Source: Oceanobacillus neutriphilus
GTDB lineage: Bacteria > Bacillota > Bacilli > Bacillales > Amphibacillaceae
DNA: 64,000 bases
Reading direction: 5' to 3'
Assembly: GCF_014645515.1 (NCBI RefSeq)
Contig: NZ_BMLW01000002.1
Span: 372,001-436,000 of the forward strand
Positions within the stretch are counted from its first letter, which is position 1; every line of letters starts with the position of its first letter. This document shows positions 1 to 8,689 of this stretch, piece after piece. The notes beneath the pieces are model-generated. The model did no database searches. It was not told the DNA's origin and saw only the letters and a program-made list of their open reading frames with translations. The position numbers were made by a program, and so were the translations under genes.

Positions 1-1
1 T

Positions 2-433
2 GAGCAACCAGAAGAACGTACCAAGGAAATTTTACGACGTCTTCGATCCGTTCTTTTGACACACCGCGATGGAGCTAAGCTGGTGACTGGTACAACCGTG
101 TACGAAACAAACACGTTGCGGATTGGAGATGCAATCATATCGGCACTGCTCCAACTTCACCTTCCCCATAAGGAAGCTGTTCGCATATTTTGGACGTTGG
201 CTTACTTCACATTTGGACTCGTACAAGAAGAACAGGGAGACTCAGTCGCTTATTCCGACTCGAAGTTACAGAAAACACTTGCTACAGACGAGTATCCAGC
301 GTTTTCTCGAGTACTAACTTCCATGTACGAAGATAGCTTCGATGATCGTTTCGAATACGGCATTCATTGTGTACTTACTGGTGCTTTCCAATTAGTAGAT
401 AACAATGAACCAGGTATACGGAAGGGGAAATAA
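2..433 (+). CDS. TetR-type repressor, C-terminal part (5' end outside window)
   Basis: The frame is open from the first base, so the N-terminal helix-turn-helix lies upstream of the window. The visible 143 residues read EERTKEILRRLRSVL, then LTHRDGAKLVTGT, then helical segments. This is the pattern of the TetR_C (tetracycline-repressor-like) ligand-binding and dimerisation domain, in which the LTHRDGAK stretch is characteristic. It should be a ligand-responsive repressor of a neighbouring efflux or metabolic gene, but the target is not in the window. It ends at a TAA. Family level is confident; ligand unknown. Confidence 0.75.
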   Translation, partial: EQPEERTKEILRRLRSVLLTHRDGAKLVTGTTVYETNTLRIGDAIISALLQLHLPHKEAVRIFWTLAYFTFGLVQEEQGDSVAYSDSKLQKTLATDEYPAFSRVLTSMYEDSFDDRFEYGIHCVLTGAFQLVDNNEPGIRKGK

Positions 434-781
434 ACAGTGAGTGGTACCCGTCGTAACATATTGTTGACAGACGGGCATTATCACAAAACAGTTGTAGCTG
501 AATCTTAATGAGCAAAAATTTAAAAACACCAGATACTGGATGCTAGTATATATTGAGCGAATACAAAAGACGGATGAACATCCCATTTATCGTGTGAAAA
601 GTAGCATACAAAAATTGCAAAACTTTGTGTGAAATAGCTACAATTATGTAGATACATATTGACACAGGTAGGAAAGAAGCTTCTCGACATCCATGAACTA
701 TGCTTTATCACATTTTTTCTTCTAATATTGATAAAGCTTAGAATTGATGTAACAAATATATAGGAGATACTTTTTTTAAAT
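434..781. other. Intergenic, nothing recognised
   Basis: AT-rich stretch between the TetR tail and the terminator of the mutase gene. Reading frames on both strands are short, lack ribosome binding sites and have no recognisable protein motifs. Confidence 0.5.
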
Positions 782-809
782 AAAAAATCCAACTTAATAT
801 TAAGTTGGA
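782..809 (-). terminator. Rho-independent terminator of the mutase gene
   Basis: Perfect palindrome TCCAACTTAATATTAAGTTGGA at 788-809. On the minus strand it is followed by TTTTTTATTT. It lies about 125 bases downstream of the phosphoglycerate mutase stop, in the right orientation to end that transcript. Confidence 0.75.
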
Positions 810-935
810 GAGATAAAACCTTATTATTAAATTTAATATAATCAATATTTTTAAGAGACTGCAATTACTTCGCCAAATCAAAAATTGATTTGCTTTAACC
901 ATCTTGCAGAGCAATTTCTTCAATTATACTCTGCT

Positions 936-1622
936 TCAAAGGTAGTATTTATCTACAGGATGCAACTGCTTATCAAGCATATATACTAGCGGATCGCCAG
1001 TTGGTATATCCAGATCAATGATCTCCCCAGGAGTCAGATTATCCAAAAATTTAAGCAATGCCCGCAGACTATTACCATGTGCAACAATAAGTACATTATT
1101 ACCTTTTTTTATCTGTGTTTTAATTTCTCGATTCCAGTAATATTTAACACGTATTGCTGTTTCCTTGAGGCTTTCTGTTAAGGGAATAAATTCGTCATCA
1201 ATATCACGATATTTAGCATCATAGATTGGATACCGTTTATCGTCTTTAGTCAAAGCAGGTGGCAATTCGTTATAACTTCTACGCCATAATTTAACTTGTT
1301 CTTCTCCATAACGCTGGGCGACAGTAGTTTTACTCAATCCTTGAAGCGCACCATAATGGCGTTCGTTAAGCTGCCAAGCTTTATATACAGGGATCCATAG
1401 CAAGTCCATTTCTTCAAGCACATAATCTAGTGTTTTAATGGCACGTTTTAAATATGAAGTGTAAGCGACATCAAAAGCAAATTGTGCCTCCTTAAGTAAT
1501 CTACCTGCATTTTGTGCTTCTTCAATCCCTTTATCCGACAAGTCAATATCTGTCCAACCTGTAAAAAAATTTGCTTTGTTCCATTCACTTTCTCCGTGTC
1601 TTATTAAAACTAGTTTATACAT
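936..1622 (-). CDS. gpmA: 2,3-bisphosphoglycerate-dependent phosphoglycerate mutase
   Basis: Interconverts 3- and 2-phosphoglycerate in glycolysis and gluconeogenesis in the cytoplasm through a phosphohistidine intermediate. The N-terminus LVLIRHGESEWNKANFFTGW carries the phosphorylated His (RHGESEWN motif) and the substrate-binding residues. Later come NERHYGALQG with the catalytic Glu/His context and VAHGNSLRALLK with the second catalytic His. Length is about 228 residues, normal for dPGM. I chose the ATG at 1622 because AAAGGATG lies about 8 bases upstream and the protein then begins MYKLVLIRHGE as in the family; the longer frame adds 11 non-conserved residues. It is monocistronic, with its own terminator downstream. 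Many Bacillota use the cofactor-independent enzyme GpmI, so this may be an additional mutase. Confidence 0.92.
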   Translation of the reverse strand: MYKLVLIRHGESEWNKANFFTGWTDIDLSDKGIEEAQNAGRLLKEAQFAFDVAYTSYLKRAIKTLDYVLEEMDLLWIPVYKAWQLNERHYGALQGLSKTTVAQRYGEEQVKLWRRSYNELPPALTKDDKRYPIYDAKYRDIDDEFIPLTESLKETAIRVKYYWNREIKTQIKKGNNVLIVAHGNSLRALLKFLDNLTPGEIIDLDIPTGDPLVYMLDKQLHPVDKYYL

Positions 1623-1880
1623 GTCTTTCACATCCTTTCTAATGATTTTTTCCATTAATCTTTCAGAAAGGCCTCTTCAATAATTCAAATAACTATCTTT
1701 TTTAATATGATAAAGAAATATGGAACATAATAAAAAATGGCTACTTTTGACTTGATGATATCATCCAAAAATATAAAGTTTCACTAAAAAGTAAACCATT
1801 ATACGATCATATTTTTAACAATCAATTTAAGGTTGTCATAAGCGTTATGATGATTAAAATAAACTGCTGAAAACATCTCC

Positions 1881-1909
1881 TTGACAAGGGGCTGAGGAAC
1901 ACCTAAACT
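1881..1909 (+). promoter_or_regulatory. Probable sigma-A promoter of the ArsR-type regulator
   Basis: TTGACA at 1881-1886, a 17-base spacer, then TAAACT at 1904-1909. Downstream are two near-repeats, ATTGTTTAAT (1922-1931) and ATTGTTTGAT (1939-1948). They resemble half of the TTTGATTGT operator found before the HMA gene, so autoregulation is possible. This is inferred from consensus only. Confidence 0.5.
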
Positions 1910-1954
1910 TTTAATAAAAAGATTGTTTAATAAAATAATTGTTTGATTAAAGGG

Positions 1955-2332
1955 GTGACGAAGATAAATAATAAAGAAATACTTCATGATCACAGTAAAA
2001 ATTTGAGCCATATTTTAGAACAAATGCCCGATGTTCAATTTTTTTTGGAGGGAGCTGCTGTATTTCAACAGCTTTGTGATGGTTCCCGCCTTCGAATACT
2101 TTGGTTACTCTGTCAATGTGAAGAGTGTGGACATAATATCTCAGCTGCACTTGACATGAGCCCCGCTTCGATTTCTCATCATTTAAAATCTTTAAAACTC
2201 CATGGTTTAATTAAAAGTAGACGTGTTGGTAAAGAAGTTTACTATTCTCTTGCTGATAGCGAAAAAGCTCGTCTAGTTCATCAAATGATTGATGATTATT
2301 TTGATATGAGTTGTCCCTTGAAAGGCCTTTAG
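1955..2332 (+). CDS. ArsR/SmtB-family metal-sensing repressor (CadC-like)
   Basis: Winged-helix repressor of about 125 residues, expected to release DNA when it binds a metal ion. FQQLCDGSRLRILWLLC and the recognition helix SPASISHHLKSLKLHGLI, followed by the wing RRVGKEVYYSL, are diagnostic. At the metal site, CadC and ArsR have CVC; here the aligned residues are Cys-Gly-His within CQCEECGHNIS, with extra Cys just before, so ligand specificity may differ. The N-terminal HDHS and the C-terminal H-x9-DMSC are further candidate ligands. It converges on the P1B ATPase it presumably controls. The start is uncertain: GTG 1955 overlaps the AAAGGGGTGA Shine-Dalgarno, and the best-spaced codon is a non-standard ATA at 1964. 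Confidence 0.85.
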   Translation: MTKINNKEILHDHSKNLSHILEQMPDVQFFLEGAAVFQQLCDGSRLRILWLLCQCEECGHNISAALDMSPASISHHLKSLKLHGLIKSRRVGKEVYYSLADSEKARLVHQMIDDYFDMSCPLKGL

Positions 2333-2345
2333 ATTAATGATAAAA

Positions 2346-2386
2346 ATGGGAGTATTACCTGCAGAATTTCCATTTAATACTCCCAT
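2346..2386 (-). terminator. Terminator between converging regulator and ATPase genes
   Basis: ATGGGAGTATTA (2346-2357) pairs with TAATACTCCCAT (2375-2386). On the minus strand it is followed by TTTTTAT, so it mainly ends the ATPase transcript. The stem could also act on the opposing regulator transcript. Confidence 0.75.
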
Positions 2387-2390
2387 TACA

Positions 2391-4301
2391 CTATGCTACT
2401 ATTTCTTTTCGATTTCCTTCCTCTTGATTTTGAGAAAACTGTACTGGCGTGTTGAATTTTTTTATGTTGAGTGCTCGTATTGCGTTTAGAATTGCTAAAA
2501 CGGATACTCCGACATCAGCAAATACAGCTGCCCACATTGTGGCCATGCCTATAGCTCCCATAATCAATACAACCCCTTTAACACCCAATGCAAAAACAAT
2601 GTTTTGTTTAGCGATACGGAGTGTCTTTTTGCTTATCTTCATCACTGTAGCAATTTTGGACGGCTCATCGGTCATAATTACAACATCTGCAGCTTCAATG
2701 GCTGCATCTGAACCCAATCCCCCCATAGCAATACCGATATCTGCACGTGCAAGAACAGGAGCGTCATTGATGCCATCACCTACAAAGGCTAGACTTCTTT
2801 TTTCGTTTTTTTGCTTCATTAACTCTTCCACGTGTTCAACCTTATCTGCAGGCAACAGCTCCGTATATACTTTATCTAGTTTGAGCTTAGTTGCAACCTT
2901 TTTCCCTACCGAATCTGCATCCCCAGTTAGCATGACAGTTTGCGTGATCCCTGCGGATTTCAGAGCTGTTATTGCATGTGGAGCGTCCTGTTTAATTTTG
3001 TCTTCAACAAGGATATATCCCATGTATTCATTGTTAATAGCAATATGAACTGCAGTTCCAACAAGTTTTCTATCATTGTAGGAAATGTGTTCTCGTTTCA
3101 TAAGTTTGGCATTACCCGCAAACACAACTTTTCCGTCAATTACTGATTTCACTCCATGACCAGCGACTTCTTCGATATCCTTAATACGGGAAGAATCAAT
3201 CGTTTTTCCAAATGCCTGTTTGATACTTTGAGCGATGGGGTGGTTAGAATAATCCTCCGCATACGCTGCCAATTCCAATAACTCTTGATTGGACATTTTT
3301 TTAGAATATATTTCACTGACAATGAAATTACCTTTTGTTAGTGTACCAGTCTTATCAAATACGACCATTTCTGTGTTGGCCAAAGCCTCAAGATAATTGG
3401 ATCCCTTCACCAAAACGCCAGATTTGGATGCCCCACCGATTCCGCCAAAAAAGCTGAGTGGTACCGAAATAACTAAGGCACAAGGACAAGAAATGACAAG
3501 GAAGATTAGAGCTCTTTCAATCCAGATGTCAAACGGTTGCCCCATGGTAAGCGGCGGAATAATTGCTAGAATGAGTGCAGCAAAAAAAACGAACGGGGTA
3601 TAGTATCGGGCAAATTTTGTAATGAAATTTTCACTTCTGCTTTTTTTATCAGATGAATTTTCAACCAATTCGAGTATTTTTACTACTGTAGACTGGCCGT
3701 ATTCCTTGTTTACTTGAATGGTCAATTTACCAGTTTGGTTAATACAACCGCTGATTACTTCTTCCCCTTTTTGCGCATCTCGCGGAGCGGACTCGCCTGT
3801 CAGTGCTGAAGTATCTATTGTAGAGAAGCCGCCTGTTATTATTCCATCCAAAGGGATTCGCTCTCCAGGTTTCACTACAATACTCTCATTAATTTGTACC
3901 TCTTCCGGGTCAACCTGTATCATTTCTCCATTTCTTAGCACATTAGCATAGTCGGGTCGAATATCCATCAGTTCGGATATTGACCTGCGTGATCTTGAAA
4001 CCGCATAGGATTGAAATAACTCACCTACCTGGAAAAACAACATAACAGCAATACCCTCGGCATATTCTCCAAGACAGAAAGCTCCAATCGTAGCTATTGA
4101 CATTAGGAAGTTTTCGTCAAAGACCTGTCCTCGAATGATATTTCTTGCTGCTTTCCAGAGTATGTCTCCTCCAACGATGAGATAGGGAATAAAAAATACT
4201 AGAAATTCGGAAAGACCATCTAAATTAGAGATAAATGCTGCTACAAAACCTGCAGATGCAATAAGGATACGTAGCAATCTTCTCTTTTCTTTTTTGGACA
4301 T
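2391..4301 (-). CDS. cadA: P1B-type heavy-metal-exporting ATPase (CadA/ZntA type)
   Basis: Pumps divalent soft metals (Cd/Zn/Pb, possibly Co) out of the cell using ATP. Key motifs in order: actuator loop TGES, membrane CPC motif in SCPCALVISVP (about residue 271), phosphorylation site DKTGTLT (about 314), an HP motif in SNHPIAQS, and hinge GDGINDAPVLARADIG. It has 636 residues and begins directly with membrane segments. The N-terminal HMA domain usual in CadA (about 700-730 residues) is absent and is supplied by the separate HMA gene upstream. Start ATG at 4301 is preceded by GGAGGATACAAAC. It is transcribed with the HMA gene from the operator-overlapped promoter at 4656-4702. Exact metal cannot be read from sequence; the CPC plus late-TM pattern fits Zn/Cd exporters. 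Confidence 0.92.
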   Translation of the reverse strand: MSKKEKRRLLRILIASAGFVAAFISNLDGLSEFLVFFIPYLIVGGDILWKAARNIIRGQVFDENFLMSIATIGAFCLGEYAEGIAVMLFFQVGELFQSYAVSRSRRSISELMDIRPDYANVLRNGEMIQVDPEEVQINESIVVKPGERIPLDGIITGGFSTIDTSALTGESAPRDAQKGEEVISGCINQTGKLTIQVNKEYGQSTVVKILELVENSSDKKSRSENFITKFARYYTPFVFFAALILAIIPPLTMGQPFDIWIERALIFLVISCPCALVISVPLSFFGGIGGASKSGVLVKGSNYLEALANTEMVVFDKTGTLTKGNFIVSEIYSKKMSNQELLELAAYAEDYSNHPIAQSIKQAFGKTIDSSRIKDIEEVAGHGVKSVIDGKVVFAGNAKLMKREHISYNDRKLVGTAVHIAINNEYMGYILVEDKIKQDAPHAITALKSAGITQTVMLTGDADSVGKKVATKLKLDKVYTELLPADKVEHVEELMKQKNEKRSLAFVGDGINDAPVLARADIGIAMGGLGSDAAIEAADVVIMTDEPSKIATVMKISKKTLRIAKQNIVFALGVKGVVLIMGAIGMATMWAAVFADVGVSVLAILNAIRALNIKKFNTPVQFSQNQEEGNRKEIVA

Positions 4302-4410
4302 GTTTGTATCCTCCTTATATTTAAGTCAGCAACCGTTATAACTGTAAAACTGCTACTGACTCAAACATTGTATTTCGTTTTGTATTGAATGGACGTGAAA
4401 ATTTAACAAC

Positions 4411-4629
4411 TTAAGTTTCTATCGACACCCCCGAATCAATTTTCTTTATAATCTTCTTGGCTTGTTTAAATACTGCATCGAATTTATCATCTGGCGCCTC
4501 AAGAATCATTCTTTGACCCATGAAATTGACCTTTACATCGGTAACGTCATCTAGCTTGCTAATACCATGTTCAATTTTCGCCGCACAATTGCCACAGTCC
4601 ACATCTAGTAGTTTATAAGTTTTCTTCAT
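4411..4629 (-). CDS. Stand-alone HMA metal-binding protein
   Basis: Small cytoplasmic heavy-metal-associated domain of 72 residues. The metal site is DCGNCAAKIE (GNCAAKIE in place of the usual GMTCxxC), followed by a predicted beta-alpha-beta-beta-alpha-beta ferredoxin fold with FMGQRMILEA. It lies 109 bases upstream of the ATPase, which lacks this domain, so it probably delivers metal to the pump or acts as its detached N-terminal domain. ATG at 4629 is preceded by GGAGCAATTACTTT. First gene of the two-gene operon. Confidence 0.88.
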   Translation of the reverse strand: MKKTYKLLDVDCGNCAAKIEHGISKLDDVTDVKVNFMGQRMILEAPDDKFDAVFKQAKKIIKKIDSGVSIET

Positions 4630-4655
4630 AAAGTAATTGCTCCTTTTTATTATTT

Positions 4656-4702
4656 TTTATACAATCAAACTATAAAACAATCAAGCAATCATTTGATTGT
4701 AT
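4656..4702 (-). promoter_or_regulatory. Promoter with overlapping ArsR-type operator for the metal-efflux operon
   Basis: On the minus strand TTGATT (4684-4679), a 17-base spacer and TATAAA (4661-4656) form a sigma-A promoter. The same stretch holds inverted repeats ATACAATCAAA (4659-4669) and TTTGATTGTAT (4692-4702), plus a further ACAATCAA (4677-4684). This is the layout expected for a CadC-like repressor that blocks RNA polymerase. Repressor identity is inferred from the neighbouring ArsR gene. Confidence 0.65.
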
Positions 4703-4917
4703 CTAAATTCTAGTATAATGACTTTATCTTTCATTCTCTACATATTTGGAAAGGAAAGACCGATAGGGCTAGAATTATGGCTGATTGGAACAAATTTATA
4801 AGAACTGTAGAAATGTTTATTTAATGGATAGGTATAAAAATTAAAGCAGTTTTCATTTTGTAATCAACAACGTACATCGTATTGAAAAAAATTAATATTT
4901 AAGGAGGTATAAATATC

Positions 4918-5864
4918 ATGAACAGTTCTTTTTTCTCACATATCAATGCTGATATGAATTTAATACAAAATAATCAACATGTTGTTTATCAATTGAATCC
5001 AAGTAAGGGACAAGGAACCGCGTCTGTTCATTCTGTACTCCCTGGAGTTGAGGTAACCATCTTTAATTTTCAGACCAGCGCTTTTGTACCAACAGCTCAT
5101 CTGAACATGAATATTTTAGAGTTAAATCACTGCCTTGAAGGACGTGCTGAATGTAAAATGAAGGATGGATGTTTGCAATACATAGGGGAAGGTGATTTGT
5201 TTATGAATACGATGAGGAATCACAGTAATTGTATTGAATTCCCCTTAGAATACTATAAAGGTATAAACGTTACGATTGATCTGGATAAGTTTACAGGTCA
5301 ACTATCGGAGCATCTCCCCGACATGGAAATTGATGTACGGGGTCTTGTTAACCGCTTTTTTGAAAACGATGAATGCTTTTTTATACAAGCAAAAGAGAAT
5401 ATTCAACATATCTTTAAAGGTATGTATTCTATACCAGTTGAGGCTAGAGATACCTATTACAGGCTGAAGGTTCTGGAAATTTTAATTTACCTTTATTATT
5501 TTGATACAGCTAAAGAGCAGCAGAACAATTTTTTTGTCCGGCAAGAAGTTGACATTATCAAACAGATTAAAAAGATGATGACGGAACAATTTGAACAGAG
5601 ATTTACGATTGATGAACTAGCAAGACAATATCACATCAGTCCTACTACATTAAAGACTGCTTTTAAAGGAGTATACGGTGTTTCTATTGGGGAGTATATG
5701 AAAGCGTATCGTATCAAAAAGCGGCTTCTATGTTACTTAAAACTCAAGAAAGTATTGGGGAAATCGCTTCGGCAGTGGGATATAAAAGTCAAAGTAAATT
5801 TGGAGCTGCTTTTAAGGATATATACAAAATAACACCTTTAAAATATCGAAGTAAATATAATTAA
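4918..5864 (+). pseudogene. AraC-family transcriptional regulator, frameshifted in the second HTH
   Basis: An N-terminal cupin-like ligand domain (residues 1-190) is followed by the first AraC helix-turn-helix FTIDELARQYHISPTTLKTAF. After YRIKK (near 5720) the frame is lost; the uninterrupted frame runs on to 5832 as unrelated sequence. In the +1 frame the second helix-turn-helix continues perfectly as ASMLLKTQESIGEIASAVGY then KSQSKFGAAFKDIYKITPLKY, ending at TAA 5862-5864. A single missing base near CGGCTTCT explains it. The gene is either inactivated or carries a sequencing error. ATG at 4918 follows AAGGAGG. Full intact length would be about 315 residues. Confidence 0.85.
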
Positions 5865-6015
5865 ATCTAATTTTAGTGTGAGGAAAATGGATTAGAGAGA
5901 ACTGCAATTTTAGTCTGATACCTGTTTTAAAATGAAGGAGTGGGAGTTATTAGCAGCATCTATAAGAGTGACTTGACTGAAGGGAAATGCTTTAAAATTT
6001 TAAATAATGACATTC

Positions 6016-6054
6016 AAATAACCAGAGGACGGGATCATATCTCTGGTTATTTTT
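6016..6054 (+). terminator. Rho-independent terminator
   Basis: AAATAACCAGAG (6016-6027) pairs with CTCTGGTTATTT (6041-6052), followed by T residues. It separates the AraC pseudogene from the M-box transcript. Confidence 0.8.
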
Positions 6055-6133
6055 AATGTACTGACTTATCTCTGAGATAAAAAGATTTGACAATTGTTTT
6101 GATGGCTTCTACACTAGATGAGGATAATCATAT

Positions 6134-6300
6134 ACGAATTCCTCGCTAGGTGAGGCTCCTATGTGGAGAAATGCTGCTGCCCAGAAATGTCGAAAGACTC
6201 CAATGGGTCAACAGGAACCATCGACTTAAGGTGGTTTTTAATGTAGCTGGATATATTTCCTACGCCACATAGTGCTAAAGCTCTGCGAAGGAGGTTTATT
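6134..6300 (+). promoter_or_regulatory. M-box (ykoK) magnesium riboswitch
   Basis: Matches the M-box consensus block by block: CTAGGTGAGGCTCCTAT, then GCTGCCCAGAAATGTCGAAA, then GACTCCAATGGGTCAACAG, then CATCGACTTAAGGTG, then TAATGTAGCTGGATAT, and finally the CACATAGTGCTAAAGCTCTG block. M-box RNAs fold on binding Mg2+ and switch off downstream transport genes. An intrinsic terminator at 6381-6412 and a Mg-transporter gene downstream agree with transcription attenuation. The match is by eye and very strong. Confidence 0.93.
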
Positions 6301-6380
6301 CATTATAAAATGACTTAGGCTTTATACGCACTTTGTGTGGTGACGCTTGAGTGATCTGCATTATGCAGTCGCAAATGTTA

Positions 6381-6412
6381 AACATCCTTCTTTGTGGAGA
6401 GGGATGTTTTTT
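6381..6412 (+). terminator. Riboswitch-controlled terminator before mgtE
   Basis: AACATCC (6381-6387) pairs with GGATGTT, followed by TTTTTTC. It lies between the M-box and the mgtE start, where a Mg2+-dependent attenuator is expected. Confidence 0.75.
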
Positions 6413-6566
6413 CGTTGTTCGGGTAAAAAAACTTGTGAGGATTTCGTTTCTAAGACGAAAGGAGGTGGTGGGGATGACTGACCCCTTTGAGAGTAGGTTA
6501 TGCACAAAAATTGAAAAGAAAATCCCCTCACCTTGGGGAGAGCATCTTTAAAAGGAGGTTCTCAAT

Positions 6567-7550
6567 ATGAATCACAGCATTTATGAACACGAAACAACTG
6601 GAACGTTAATGAAACAAGGGTACGTTGCTTTACAAGAAACTTGTACAGTAGAGCAAGCTATTCTTCATTTAAGAGAACAGGTACAAGGAAAAAGGAATAT
6701 TCATTATGTCTATATGATTGATGAAGATCAACAGTTAACAGGTGTATTATCGGTGCGTGAATTATTAGCCGCAAGCGATACAGAGGAACTTGCGGATATT
6801 ATGAAAAAGAATCTTATTTATTTCCCAGCAAATTTGGACCAAGAAGAAGCAGCCAAAGTTTTCAGGGATAAAGACCTTGTTTCGATTCCCGTCGTGAATA
6901 AATGGAAACAATTGATGGGAATTATTCATGTAGAAGATATTATTGATGTCATTCATCAGGAGGCTGATGAAGATATAGGAAAACTTACAGCATCTGGAAA
7001 AGAAATTGATTTCCATACCCGTCCGCTCATAGCAGCTGGAAAAAGGCTTCCATGGCTTATCTTATTATTATTTATTGGATTGATTTCTGGGGGAATCATT
7101 GAAAGTTTTGAAGAAACATTAGAAGCAGTAGTCGCCCTAGCTTTTTTCATGCCAATGATTGCAGGAATGACTGGAAATACTGGCACACAATCACTTGCTG
7201 TTGTCGTTCGCGGACTTGTATCAGAAAAACTCGATTTTAAAAAAGCTACTAAGCTTTTATGGAGAGAACTATTGGTAGGAATTATCATTGGGCTTACTTG
7301 CGCGATTATCATTGCATTTGTCGCTTATATATGGAGAGGAAGCTTGATGCTTGGATTTGTCGTTGGTGTTTCGCTCTTGGCTACGTTGATTATCGGAACG
7401 CTCGCCGGAACGATTATTCCGCTGATTCTTTATAAGTGTAAAGCAGATCCTGCCGTTGCTTCAGGACCGCTGATCACAACAATTAATGACATTCTATCCT
7501 TGCTTATTTACTTTGGTATTGCCACGATGTTTATCTCAAGGATTATGTGA
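6567..7550 (+). CDS. mgtE: MgtE-type magnesium channel, short form without MgtE N domain
   Basis: Homodimeric inner-membrane Mg2+ channel. Residues about 10-140 form two CBS domains (VYMIDEDQQLTGVLSVREL; SIPVVNKWKQLMGIIHVEDI) that gate the pore in response to Mg2+. After the connecting helix, about 160-327 form the five-helix MgtE membrane domain with FFMPMIAGMTGNTGTQSLAV, the conserved pore segment, and ASGPLITTINDILSLLIYF with the key Asn/Asp. At 327 residues it lacks the roughly 120-residue N-terminal superhelical domain of the usual 450-residue protein. AAAGGAGG precedes the ATG. Control by the upstream M-box is strongly implied. Confidence 0.92.
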   Translation: MNHSIYEHETTGTLMKQGYVALQETCTVEQAILHLREQVQGKRNIHYVYMIDEDQQLTGVLSVRELLAASDTEELADIMKKNLIYFPANLDQEEAAKVFRDKDLVSIPVVNKWKQLMGIIHVEDIIDVIHQEADEDIGKLTASGKEIDFHTRPLIAAGKRLPWLILLLFIGLISGGIIESFEETLEAVVALAFFMPMIAGMTGNTGTQSLAVVVRGLVSEKLDFKKATKLLWRELLVGIIIGLTCAIIIAFVAYIWRGSLMLGFVVGVSLLATLIIGTLAGTIIPLILYKCKADPAVASGPLITTINDILSLLIYFGIATMFISRIM

Positions 7551-7616
7551 AATCCCCATTCGTTTTAGAAGTTTTGTCGTAATTTAAACCTAAAAAAAGC
7601 ATCGGGGCTGGTATCT

Positions 7617-7823
7617 ATGTTTTTCTCGATTTTCATTTTAAGTGTTGCTACCATATCGGTTTATACATGTATCAAAATGATGTGTAAAGAGTTTAGAAAC
7701 AGTAAAAAAGTAGAATTAACTCTACCTCATTTTGTAAGGCCGGAAGAAATTGCAGCAACAGCTGTATTTTTAGCTTCATATCTGACGGAAATGCATATAC
7801 CGATCAAACTTGGGATTAAATAG
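7617..7823 (+). CDS. Small hypothetical protein, SDR-like tail
   Basis: A 68-residue frame: a hydrophobic first 22 residues, then PHFVRPEEIAATAVFLAS, which resembles the C-terminal signature of short-chain dehydrogenases (RPEEIAxxVxFLAS). No clear ribosome binding site precedes it. It is more likely a remnant formed by fusion of an SDR tail with unrelated sequence than a functional gene. Confidence 0.3.
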   Translation: MFFSIFILSVATISVYTCIKMMCKEFRNSKKVELTLPHFVRPEEIAATAVFLASYLTEMHIPIKLGIK

Positions 7824-7938
7824 TGATAATGTTATGTTTTAACAGATTTAAAATATAAAGTGTAGTATTGTTAGTATTTGAATAGATATTGCTAGTGGTT
7901 CCAAATAAAATCTTTAAAATAATTTCAGACATAAATTT

Positions 7939-7973
7939 AGCACAATCTAATTAACATCAGATTGTGCTTTTTA
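7939..7973 (+). terminator. Rho-independent terminator
   Basis: AGCACAATCT (7939-7948) pairs with AGATTGTGCT (7959-7968), followed by TTTTATT. The rest of 7824-8184 is AT-rich with no recognisable gene. Confidence 0.8.
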
Positions 7974-8184
7974 TTAAAAGTAGTTTCTACCTCTTGAATA
8001 TTTTTCTGTAGTGGTAAACCAAATAAACGTTGATTTTATTAAAATCATTGCTTAGTAATACAAAGAATCTGCTGATATATTATGAATATAAAAAAACACT
8101 TATAACAGTGCCCTTTTATATTCATTAATGTCGCTTATTTAACATTTATCTATTAAAATTTAAAAAAGCAACATACTTTATTAT

Positions 8185-8656
8185 TTAGTGATGATGCTCA
8201 TGTCCCTCATGTGAATCTTCTGGCTCGTCAACATCCTCTACTTCCTTATAATCTTCTACAATAAATTGTTTTGTTAGCATAACGTTTGAATTGTTGTATC
8301 TTGCATGTATTTTTATATTGTATACCCCATCCTTTTCAAAAAGCGTCTCTATCTCATATCTGTTATTTAATGTTTTTTCAAACAGATGGCTCCAGTACCT
8401 TCTCAGAATCTTTCTCCCATATTTCTGCAGATATTTCATCTACATCGGTTAATGCTTTCCCACTTTCTGATAGCTCAATTTCCAACTTTGTATTCTCTTC
8501 TTTAACAATATTTTGAGGTATTTGTACATTGATTTCTAAAGGTTCTTTCTTATAATATTTCTCTGTGACACCTTCATCTACTGCTTGAAAAGAACAACCT
8601 ATTAATATTATGGACATTGTAACGCCAAACAATCCTACACTGATTCTTTTTATCAT
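8185..8656 (-). pseudogene. FixH/YtkA-like lipoprotein, frameshifted
   Basis: The first part (8656 to about 8385) starts MIKRISVGLFGVTMSIILIGCS, a lipoprotein signal with lipobox LIGC. It continues as a small beta-rich domain with EISAEIWEKDSEKVLE. The frame then shifts near 8385, and the rest (HLFEKTLNNRYEIETLF, DGVYNIKIHARYNN, VMLTKQFIVE) ends in a His-rich tail, HEGHEHHH. Together these give the layout of Bacillus FixH-like/YtkA-like metal-binding lipoproteins, here split by one indel. Its place beside PepSY genes and a NosL-like regulator suggests copper or haem-copper biology. It could still be a sequencing error. Confidence 0.7.
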
Positions 8657-8689
8657 GAAATCTCTCCTCCTTTTTCAGAGGAACCATAG

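Noticed and set aside
2449-3048. 199-residue plus-strand frame opposite cadA
   Set aside because: Antisense shadow of the ATPase; low-complexity Thr/Ala-rich, no ribosome binding site, no motif.
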